64,000 nucleotides of DNA from Flavobacterium daemonense (GTDB lineage: Bacteria; Bacteroidota; Bacteroidia; Flavobacteriales; Flavobacteriaceae), in the NCBI RefSeq assembly GCF_007341385.1, contig NZ_VJYD01000003.1:62001-126000 (forward strand), given 5' to 3'. Under the pieces are notes generated by a model. The model saw nothing but the letters and a program-made list of their open reading frames with translations. It was not told where the DNA came from and made no database searches. Shown in pieces: positions 26,575-34,076 of this stretch (position 1 is its first letter; every line of letters starts with the position of its first letter). The position numbers and the translations under genes are program-made.

Positions 26575-26708
26575 ATTTCAATCTGTGGGCATTTTTTTCT
26601 TCTCTTAAGTATTATATTTCCTCACTTTTTTAAAAAAGTTTAAATTTTTCTGTAACGTTTTGATTATTCGATTACTTACGAGCCGTAATCAAATAAACCA
26701 AAATAATT

Positions 26709-26906
26709 ATGAAAACAGAATCAACGTCAAAAAAAGAGAGAACTTCCGACTTTGTATTTATATTTTTTACTTCTCTGGGATTAGGGTACACTTTAGTAAA
26801 CCATTTTATTTTAGATAAACCAAGAACAGAAACACTCGTTGTAATGATTTGTTTATTTGTGATTTCAATCGCTTCTTGGCAACGAAAAAAAATCATGAAG
26901 AAATAA
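26709..26906 (+). CDS. Small two-helix membrane protein, unknown
   Basis: A 65-residue reading frame with a charged N-terminus (MKTESTSKKERTSD), two hydrophobic stretches (FVFIFFTSLGLGYTLV and TLVVMICLFVISIASW) and a basic tail (QRKKIMKK). I recognise no family. It begins after an A-rich leader and ends 54 bases before the TraB/GumN gene on the same strand. A competing frame on the other strand (26672-26926) has less protein-like composition. Possibly a small membrane partner of the following genes. Confidence 0.5.
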   Translation: MKTESTSKKERTSDFVFIFFTSLGLGYTLVNHFILDKPRTETLVVMICLFVISIASWQRKKIMKK

Positions 26907-26960
26907 CAGCGGGTTTCAATCATCAATCAAAAAATCAATCAATCAAAATCAGTCAACATT

Positions 26961-27824
26961 ATGAAAAAATTATTTACATCGGCAATCGCAATAATCGTAT
27001 TAGTTTTTAGTGCTGTAGGGCACGCGCAAACAAAATCTCCAAAACTGGAAAACTCTCTTTTATGGGAAGTTTCAGGAAACGGATTGGAAAAGCCGTCTTA
27101 TTTATATGGAACCATTCATATGATTTGTGGAAGCGATTTTTTTCTTTTAGAAAAAACAAAAAAAGCATTCGGTACAGCAAATAAGTTGGTTTTGGAAATC
27201 AATATGGCGGATGCGGCAGAAATGACAACAATGCAAAAAATGGCAATGGGGAAAGAACCGCTGAGCAAACTTTTAAATCCGACACAATTATCACAATTAG
27301 ATGCTATTTTGAAAAAAACTACTGGCATGACGGTTCAGCAAGTAGATAGTTTTAGTTTAATTACAGTTATGAGTTTGATTTCGATGAAAAGTTTTGGCTG
27401 TGCAGATACAAAGTTTTATGAAATGGAATTTATAGAGATGGCTAAAAAAAGAAATATGCAAATTGGCGGTTTGGAAACTGTGAAAGCGCAATTTTCGATT
27501 TTTGAAAATGCCTACACAAATGATGAGATGATTACTTTGTTGAGTGATTCAGATCAAGATGAAACAACTAAATTAGTAACTGAATACAAAGCAGAAAATA
27601 TTGAAAGTTTGTATGATATTATTACAGACAAAAAAGTGACAAGCGAGAAGACAAAAAAGATGATTTTGGATGCAAGAAACTTGAATTGGGTTAATGAAAT
27701 GCCGGAAATGATGAAAAATGAAAGCGTCTTTTTCGCAGTTGGTTCGGCGCATTTGGGAGGTGAATTTGGAGTAATTAATTTATTAAGAAAAGCAGGATAT
27801 AGTGTAAAACCAGTAATGAACTAG
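26961..27824 (+). CDS. TraB/GumN family protein
   Basis: A 287-residue secreted protein with a signal peptide (MKKLFTSAIAIIVLVFSAVGHAQ). The TraB/GumN fold shows the paired motifs YGTIH (49-53) near the start and VGSAHLGGEFGV (His264) near the end. Related eukaryotic Tiki proteins are metalloproteases that use these GxxH-type motifs, so a protease-like role in the envelope is possible but unproven. It lies 7 bases ahead of an ECF sigma-factor gene and is likely co-transcribed. Confidence 0.85.
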   Translation: MKKLFTSAIAIIVLVFSAVGHAQTKSPKLENSLLWEVSGNGLEKPSYLYGTIHMICGSDFFLLEKTKKAFGTANKLVLEINMADAAEMTTMQKMAMGKEPLSKLLNPTQLSQLDAILKKTTGMTVQQVDSFSLITVMSLISMKSFGCADTKFYEMEFIEMAKKRNMQIGGLETVKAQFSIFENAYTNDEMITLLSDSDQDETTKLVTEYKAENIESLYDIITDKKVTSEKTKKMILDARNLNWVNEMPEMMKNESVFFAVGSAHLGGEFGVINLLRKAGYSVKPVMN

Positions 27825-27831
27825 AACTATT

Positions 27832-28335
27832 TTGAAAGAAAAAGAACAAGAGTTTTTAAATCGGATAGAAAGTCACAAGGGGATTCTGTACAAGGTTTCA
27901 AAAATGTACATGGACAACTACGACGATCAGCAGGATTTGTTTCAGGAAATTGTCTGCCAGCTTTGGAAATCGTATGATACGTTTCGGAATGAAAGCCAAT
28001 TTTCTACCTGGATGTATCGGGTGGCCGTTAATACCGCAATTGTTTTCCTTAGAAAAGAAAAGAGAAAGGTTGACAAATATGAAATTGCGTCAGAAAATAT
28101 AAAAGATGATGAGGGTGACTCGCACATAAAAGAAAGTCAGCTGGATCATTTTTATAAAGCAGTTCAGAAATTGGAAAAAATTGACAAGGCTATTATTTTC
28201 TATCAGCTAGAGGGCTTTTCTCATAAAGAAATCGGCGAAAATCTCGGGATTTCAGAAGGAAATGCCAGAGTGAAACTAAACAGAGCCAAAGAAAAATTAA
28301 AAGAAATAATTAAAAATCAAGGATATGGATTTTAA
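27832..28335 (+). CDS. ECF-type RNA polymerase sigma factor
   Basis: The 167-residue protein has sigma region 2 (DQQDLFQEIVCQLWKSYDTF, ESQFSTWMYRVAVNTA) and region 4 with a helix-turn-helix (FSHKEIGENLGISEGNARVK). The frame starts at a TTG, 7 bases after the TraB/GumN stop; the next ATG would remove part of region 2, so the TTG is preferred. It redirects RNA polymerase to a stress or envelope regulon. The following gene overlaps its end by 11 bases, the usual arrangement for a sigma factor and its membrane regulator. Confidence 0.9.
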   Translation: MKEKEQEFLNRIESHKGILYKVSKMYMDNYDDQQDLFQEIVCQLWKSYDTFRNESQFSTWMYRVAVNTAIVFLRKEKRKVDKYEIASENIKDDEGDSHIKESQLDHFYKAVQKLEKIDKAIIFYQLEGFSHKEIGENLGISEGNARVKLNRAKEKLKEIIKNQGYGF

Positions 28336-28939
28336 CGATATACAAAACGCATGGAATAATGAAAAGACAGAGAATGTTGTTGTTCCAGATAATTTAGAAA
28401 AAATAAATTCGGCCAATACGCCATTAGATAAGATTAAAAAAAATCTGAAAAATGAACTTATTATGCAGTCTGTGGCTGTAGTATTAATTGGTGTTACACC
28501 TTATTTATACCGTTTTCCAGAAAAATGGATTGTTCCTTTTTATTTGATGTTTAGCATCTTTGTTGCGGTGTGTGTGTATTACTTAGTTAAGCTTTACATT
28601 TTTTATAAAAGATTAAATAAGATTACTTTGAAAACAAAAGATAGTTTGTATGAAACATATTTTGATGTACGGCTTAATATGGAATTATACAAAACCTTCG
28701 GATTTGCATTAACGCCATTTATGGTATTGTTTTTAATTGGGTTTTTGTATAATGAATTTTTAAAAAAACCAGGTTTTGATGTTACGAATTTCAGTAATAC
28801 AGAATTGATAAGTGTTTTTGCAATTGTTGTATTTTGTATTTTATTTATGGGGATTTCGTTGGAATGGTGGGTTCATAAATTTTATGGGAAATATGCCAAA
28901 GAAATCAAAAATGTAATTGATCAATTAAAAGAAGAATAA
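28325..28939 (+). CDS. Membrane protein, probable anti-sigma partner
   Basis: A 204-residue protein with a soluble N-terminus (about 45 residues, MDFNDIQNAWNNEK), then four hydrophobic segments (near 47-62, 68-90, 125-143 and 160-180) and a charged C-terminal helix (NVIDQLKEE). It has no recognisable RskA, FecR or zinc anti-sigma motif. It overlaps the sigma-factor gene by 11 bases, so translational coupling and a regulatory role are inferred from position. Similar proteins follow sigma factors in other Bacteroidota. Confidence 0.7.
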   Translation: MDFNDIQNAWNNEKTENVVVPDNLEKINSANTPLDKIKKNLKNELIMQSVAVVLIGVTPYLYRFPEKWIVPFYLMFSIFVAVCVYYLVKLYIFYKRLNKITLKTKDSLYETYFDVRLNMELYKTFGFALTPFMVLFLIGFLYNEFLKKPGFDVTNFSNTELISVFAIVVFCILFMGISLEWWVHKFYGKYAKEIKNVIDQLKEE

Positions 28940-28944
28940 AACAG

Positions 28945-28975
28945 AACCCATCGTAATTGATGGGTTTGTTGTTTT
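28945..28975 (+). terminator. Intrinsic terminator of the sigma-factor operon
   Basis: AACCCATC / GATGGGTT with a 6-base loop and a T-rich tail. Confidence 0.85.
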
Positions 28976-28997
28976 TATTGGTATTTTTGCATGACAG

Positions 28998-29104
28998 CCC
29001 ACAGATAAAACGGATATAACGAATTTACGCGGATTGTCTTGTAGCTGATTGATTGAAAAACAAAAAAATCCGCGATAATCGGTTTAATCCGTGTCATCTG
29101 CGGT
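28998..29104. repeat. Imperfect inverted repeat upstream of bioD
   Basis: A left arm starting CCCACAGATAAAACGGAT (28998-29035) and a right arm ending AATCCGTGTCATCTGCGG (29067-29104) form a long imperfect hairpin ending 10 bases before the bioD ATG. It is related in arm sequence to 31070-31149. Confidence 0.75.
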
Positions 29105-29113
29105 CTATTAATT

Positions 29114-29731
29114 ATGAAAATATTTATTACAGGAATTTCTACTGATGTTGGTAAAACTGTAGCATCGACAATTGTGGTGGAAGCTTTAGAAGCTGATTAT
29201 TGGAAACCAATACAAGCCGGAGATTTGGCTCTGAGCGATACGCACAAAGTAAAATCTAAAATTTCGAACTCTAAATCTCAATTTTTTCCAAATGCATACG
29301 AATTAAATACACCTGCAAGTCCGCATTTGGCAGCAGAAATTGATGGAATCGAAATTGATTTAAAGAAAATTCAGGAACCAAAAACTGAAAATCATTTGGT
29401 TATTGAAGGCGCAGGTGGAATTTTTGTTCCGTTAAACGAAAGTGATACGATTGTAGACTTGATCAAACCTGATTATAAAGTAATTGTAGTTTCAAGACAT
29501 TATCTTGGAAGTATCAATCATACTTTGTTGACGATTGAGGCTATTCAGCATCGCGGTTTTCAAGTACACGGAATTATCTTCAGCGGAAGCGAAAATAAAT
29601 CAACAGAAAGTTTGATTCTGAATAAAACCGGAATCAAATGCATCGGAAGAATTGACGAAGAACCATATTTTGATCAAAACGTAATTAAAGAATATGCCGA
29701 TTTGTTTCGAGAAAACCTTTTGAAAATGTAA
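29114..29731 (+). CDS. bioD: Dethiobiotin synthetase
   Basis: The 205-residue ATP-dependent enzyme closes the ureido ring of dethiobiotin from 7,8-diaminononanoate and CO2. The P-loop is GISTDVGKT (7-15), followed by YWKPIQAGD (substrate loop) and VIEGAGGIFVPL. The length is slightly short for the family (about 220) but all key blocks are present. It is followed 62 bases later by bioA on the same strand. Confidence 0.95.
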   Translation: MKIFITGISTDVGKTVASTIVVEALEADYWKPIQAGDLALSDTHKVKSKISNSKSQFFPNAYELNTPASPHLAAEIDGIEIDLKKIQEPKTENHLVIEGAGGIFVPLNESDTIVDLIKPDYKVIVVSRHYLGSINHTLLTIEAIQHRGFQVHGIIFSGSENKSTESLILNKTGIKCIGRIDEEPYFDQNVIKEYADLFRENLLKM

Positions 29732-29793
29732 AATGTGTTTTGTAAAAAGTAAAATGCTTTTATCTCACATCTAACAAAAAACATTTCACCACT

Positions 29794-31065
29794 ATGACAT
29801 TAACAGAAAAAGACAGCCAATATCTTTGGCATCCTTATACACAGCATAAAACTTCGCAAACGCCAATTGCAATTTCGAGAGGCGAAGGCGCTTTGCTTTG
29901 GGACGAAAACAATAAAGAATACATCGATGCGATTGCTTCTTGGTGGGTAAATCCTTTTGGACACAGCAATAAATTCATCGCCGATGCGATTTACAAACAA
30001 TTGACTACTTTAGAACATGTTTTGTTTGGCGGATTTACACACGAGCCAGCAATAAAAGTGGCTGAAAAACTGATGGAAATTCTGCCGAAAAATCAGCAGA
30101 AAATCTTCTTTTCTGATAATGGCTCAACTGCTGTTGAAGTAGCGATTAAAGTAGCTTTACAGTATTTCTTCAATAAAAATGAAAAACGCACCACAATAAT
30201 TGCTTTCGAAAATGCTTTTCACGGAGATACGTTTGCGGCAATGGCGGCTAGTGGAATTTCGTTTTATACACAAGCATTTCAAGGAATGTTTATTGATGTT
30301 GTCCGAATTCCGGTTCCTGTAAAAGGGAATGAGGAAGCAAGTTTTGAGGCGCTGAAAAATGTAATTGAAAAACATAATTGCGCCGGATTTATTTTTGAGC
30401 CTTTGGTTCAAGGTGCGGCTGGAATGGTAATGTATGAGCCAGAAGCATTGGCAAAACTGATTGAGATTTGTAAAGAACATAATGTTTTGACAATTGCCGA
30501 TGAAGTGATGACGGGCTTTGGAAAAACAGGAAAAACTTTTGCAATGGATTATGTTGATGCAAATCCAGATATGATTTGTTTATCGAAAGCATTGACCGGA
30601 GGGACAATTCCAATGGCGATTACCACTTTTACACAAGAAGTTTTTGATGCTTTTTATGATGACGATATCAACAAGGCATTATTTCATGGACACACTTTTA
30701 CGGCAAATCCAACAGGTTGTGCTGCGGCTCTGGCTAGTATTGATTTATTACAGACGAATGAAATGCAAGCTAACATTGCACGAATAAATAAGAGCCATTT
30801 AGAATTTCAGAAGAAGATTGAAAATCATTCGAAAGTAATTACTGCTCGAACGTTGGGCGTTATTTTTGCTGTTGAAATAAAATCAGATTCGGAAGAAAGT
30901 TATTATGGTTCAATGCGCACCAAATTATATAATTTCTTTATTGATAAAGGTGTTGTTTTAAGACCAGTTGGGAATATTGTTTACATTTTGCCTCCGTATA
31001 TTATGACCAACGAACAACTTCAGAAAGTGTATAAAACAATTGAAGAAGCGATAGAAATGGTGTAA
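29794..31065 (+). CDS. bioA: Adenosylmethionine-8-amino-7-oxononanoate aminotransferase
   Basis: The 423-residue PLP aminotransferase makes 7,8-diaminononanoate, the third step before biotin ring closure. The block DSQYLWHPYTQ at 7-17 is typical of BioA. Further motifs are FSDNGSTAVEVAIK, ENAFHGDTFAAM, IADEVMTGFGKTG (Asp236, Glu237) and the PLP Lys265 in LSKALTGGTIPMA. Family-typical length. Confidence 0.96.
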   Translation: MTLTEKDSQYLWHPYTQHKTSQTPIAISRGEGALLWDENNKEYIDAIASWWVNPFGHSNKFIADAIYKQLTTLEHVLFGGFTHEPAIKVAEKLMEILPKNQQKIFFSDNGSTAVEVAIKVALQYFFNKNEKRTTIIAFENAFHGDTFAAMAASGISFYTQAFQGMFIDVVRIPVPVKGNEEASFEALKNVIEKHNCAGFIFEPLVQGAAGMVMYEPEALAKLIEICKEHNVLTIADEVMTGFGKTGKTFAMDYVDANPDMICLSKALTGGTIPMAITTFTQEVFDAFYDDDINKALFHGHTFTANPTGCAAALASIDLLQTNEMQANIARINKSHLEFQKKIENHSKVITARTLGVIFAVEIKSDSEESYYGSMRTKLYNFFIDKGVVLRPVGNIVYILPPYIMTNEQLQKVYKTIEEAIEMV

Positions 31066-31069
31066 TTCT

Positions 31070-31149
31070 GCCCACAGATTAATACAGATCAAACGGATTT
31101 TCACAGATTAATCTTTTTAAATCCGTTTAATCAGCGTCATCTGTGTGCC
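31070..31149. repeat. Imperfect inverted repeat downstream of bioA
   Basis: The left arm begins GCCCACAGATTAATACAGAT and the right arm ends CAGCGTCATCTGTGTGCC. It starts five bases past the bioA stop and may terminate or stabilise the mRNA. It is related to the copy at 28998-29104, so bioDA is bracketed by the same family. Confidence 0.72.
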
Positions 31150-31164
31150 ATTTTTTATAATTCT

Positions 31165-31182
31165 TTTGCGATCTTTGCGGTT
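31165..31182. repeat. Two-unit TTTGCG repeat before the ketoacyl-synthase gene
   Basis: TTTGCGATC and TTTGCGGTT, period 9, resemble the complement of the CGCAAAGG array at 462-485. The ATCTTTGCGG stretch could double as a promoter -7-like box. Confidence 0.5.
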
Positions 31183-31212
31183 AGAAAATGCAATAGGCAT
31201 AAAATCAATATT

Positions 31213-32382
31213 TTGAATACAAATAAAATCTCCATAACAGCTTTTTCATCTATTTCTCCATTGGGAAATACTACCGAAGAAGTCTGGGCAAATTATCTGA
31301 ACGAAAATCACTGCTTTTCAAAACAATTTCTGGATCAGCAGGAAACTTCGGTAGCTCCATTAAGTTCAGATTCAAAGAAGATTATTGCAGATGTCAGAGA
31401 ATCAGATATTAAATATAAATTTTTAGATGATTCTGTTTTATTTGCTTTGGCAGCATCGCGCAAAGCAGTTGAACAAGCAGGCTGGAGTTCAGATGATGTT
31501 TTCGGAATAAATATTGGATCTTCAAGAGGAGCAACAGATCTATTCGAAAAACATTATAAAGAATATATAGATACTGGAAAAGCCCAGACTTTAGCTTCGC
31601 CAACTACTACGCTTGGAAATATTTCTTCTTGGATTGCTCATGATCTGCAAAGTGTTGGACCCGAAATTTCACATTCAATTACCTGTTCAACAGCGCTTCA
31701 TGCTTTGTTAAATGGTGTTGCGTGGCTAAAATCAGGAATGGCTGATAAGTTTTTGGTGGGTGGAAGTGAAGCGCCATTGACCGATTTTACGATCGCTCAA
31801 ATGAGAGCTTTGAAGATTTATTCGCGTATTGATCAAGATCAGGAATCTTGGCCAAATCTGGCTTTCGATTTTGAGAAAACTCAAAACACCATGATTTTAG
31901 GGGAAGGCGCTGCAGTTTGCTGTCTTGAAGCTGGAGAAACAGAAAATGCCATCGCGTACGTGACCGGTGTGGGTTATGCAACTGAAGTGTTGGAACATAA
32001 TATTTCGATTTCTGCAGAAGCAACTTGTTTTCAGAAATCAATGAAAATGGCTTTAAAAGACGAAGATTTGGAAAGCATCGATGCCATTGTTATGCATGCG
32101 CCCGGAACGATTAAAGGCGATTTGACCGAATTGCGAGCGATTGAAAAAGTTTTTGGAACTAAGTTACCTTTATTGACAACCAATAAATGGAAAATAGGGC
32201 ACACGTTTGGCGCTTCTGGAATTTTGAGTTTAGAATTGGCGCTTTTAATGATGCAGCACGATGTTTTTATTGGAGTTCCTTTTGGAGAAAAGCAAGATCG
32301 CAAAAAGCCGATTAAAAAGGTTTTAGTAAACGCTGTAGGTTTTGGAGGTAATGCTGTCAGTATTTTAATTGAAAAAAGATAA
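31213..32382 (+). CDS. Beta-ketoacyl-ACP synthase-like protein in the biotin cluster
   Basis: The 389-residue thiolase-fold protein belongs to the FabF/KAS II group. The active-site triad is visible: Cys158 in SITCSTALHALL, His295 in MHAPGTIKGD, and His330 in NKWKIGHTFGASG, plus GFGGNAV near the end. The usual HGTGT motif is altered to HAPGT. It starts at TTG, 148 bases after bioA. A FabF-type enzyme beside bioA could extend a dicarboxylic acyl chain toward pimeloyl thioester, or belong to another lipid pathway; position is the only support for a biotin role. No bioC or bioH gene is visible. Confidence 0.85.
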   Translation: MNTNKISITAFSSISPLGNTTEEVWANYLNENHCFSKQFLDQQETSVAPLSSDSKKIIADVRESDIKYKFLDDSVLFALAASRKAVEQAGWSSDDVFGINIGSSRGATDLFEKHYKEYIDTGKAQTLASPTTTLGNISSWIAHDLQSVGPEISHSITCSTALHALLNGVAWLKSGMADKFLVGGSEAPLTDFTIAQMRALKIYSRIDQDQESWPNLAFDFEKTQNTMILGEGAAVCCLEAGETENAIAYVTGVGYATEVLEHNISISAEATCFQKSMKMALKDEDLESIDAIVMHAPGTIKGDLTELRAIEKVFGTKLPLLTTNKWKIGHTFGASGILSLELALLMMQHDVFIGVPFGEKQDRKKPIKKVLVNAVGFGGNAVSILIEKR

Positions 32383-32416
32383 TCTGATTAGATATTTAGA
32401 TTTCTGAATAAAAAAA

Positions 32417-32446
32417 ATCCATCTGCCAAAGCGGATGGATTTTTTT
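32417..32446. terminator. Bidirectional terminator between the ketoacyl-synthase and surface-protein genes
   Basis: ATCCATCTGC / GCGGATGGAT (one G-U pair, 4-base loop), flanked by an A tract and a T run. The neighbouring genes converge here. Confidence 0.88.
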
Positions 32447-32465
32447 ATGAAATAATATGATTTAT

Positions 32466-34076
32466 TTATTGAAAAATAATCTTTTTAGAAATTGAAGAAC
32501 CATTTTCTAAAATAACTTTTGCTATTAAAACTCCATTGCCTGACTGCAAGTTTGAAATTTGCAATTCGGTAGCATTTATTTTTGTCTTGTTATATAGTAC
32601 TTTTCCTGAAATGTCATAAATGTCTACTTCTTTCAAGTTTTCGTTAGACGAAAGCACTTTTATTATTTTATCTTTTATTGAGACTAAAACTCCATCTTTA
32701 ACATTTTCAAAATCACCTGTTCCTAATGATTTGTTAGTGTAACGGAGCACAAAACGATCTTGGAAGGTTCCTACACCAGTTGTAAAAGTGTAGTTGCCAG
32801 CAGTAAGATCATAGATAACAGAAGTTGTTTTGTCTTCTAAATAAATTTTCTGCGTTTTTAAATCTCCATCAGCCGCGTCAATTGCGATCGTAAAATTTCC
32901 TGCAATTGTTGTTCTGTATCCTAGAGGAACAGTGTCACTATCGCTAAATGGCAATCCTCGCCCTTGGATTACAAGTGAGGTATTTTCGTTGATACTGTAA
33001 AAATCCAAATATTTATTTCCGTCAAAAGTTTCGCCGTCATAGCCAAAATCAATTTTATTTGTCGCGCCCTCAACATATCCTACAAGCAATTGCTTGAAAG
33101 CCCCTTCATCGTTTGTCATGTTAAGCCACAAACGGTGTTTTTCTGTTCCCGTAGTCTTTGCAGTTGCAGGTTTGAAAAATTGACTGTTATTAGTTCCGCC
33201 AGATCGCATTGTATTGTCGAATTTGATTGTTCCGGCTGCTTTTGCACCGACAAAAAAGGACTGACCCGCTCCAATTTGGCCGGTTGGCGCTTCGTTGTTA
33301 TTTCCAGATGTTGTTCCGGTAATGGCAGAAGTTCTTACGCCTCCTGTTACATTATAACTTGCATAATCATCGGCATTATATTGATAAGCACCCGATAAAA
33401 CTACAAGAGTATTGTGTGTCCAAAAGTACAAGGTTCCTGTTAGTAAATTTTTATTGTTGTTGTCAAGGATAAATTTACTGCCATCTAATGCCGAAGGATA
33501 TGGATTGCCGACTAAATAGAATTTATCTGCCGAAACAGTTTCGCCTGATAATGTTCCATTGTTAGGAACTCCAGTAAATGTAGCGGTAAAAGCTTGACGT
33601 TGTGTGTTCGAATAGTTGTCAGGCCCACGAATAATATACCCTTTACCCACAATCATTTCAGTTGTTCTTGCAACCGAAATCCACTGCGTACCATTGTAAG
33701 TAAAATATTTATCTGCCGAAGTTGCAGGCGAAACTCCTGCAAGAGTGTAACCTTTTACAGGGCTTGACCAATAAACGAAGTCGGCTTGACGTATAGGTAA
33801 GCTATTGCGGATATAACTAATATTTCCTGTGTTGATTGTTGCATCAGGATTTGTTTGAATTAAACTGGCATTGTTCTCAAAATTTAATGAGCCCGAATCA
33901 ACGTGAATAAAGTTTGTAATAGTCATCGTTTTGCCGGTTTTTATTGTAACCTTTGCGTTATTGTTTACAGTACAAGAACAGCCTTCGATGTCTTTGTTTA
34001 AACTATAATCTCCAGCAAATATCAATACGTCATTTGAAGTTGGGTCTGTATTACCAGTCCAAGATGTACCATTCCA
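32466..34076 (-). repeat. Shared C-terminal module, copy A (536 aa)
   Basis: Begins at WNGTSW. Landmarks in order: GCSC, IRQADFVYWSSPV, GKGYIIRGP, GNPYPSALD, YFWTHNT, GQSFFVG, HRLWLNMTNDEGAFKQLL, FDGNKYLDFYS, PLGYRTTIAGDFTI, IYLEDK and the sorting signal. Confidence 0.85.

Noticed and set aside
26672..26926. Minus-strand frame of 84 codons opposite the small membrane protein
   Set aside because: The plus-strand frame has two clean hydrophobic helices and a basic tail and lies in line with its downstream neighbours; the minus frame has none of these.
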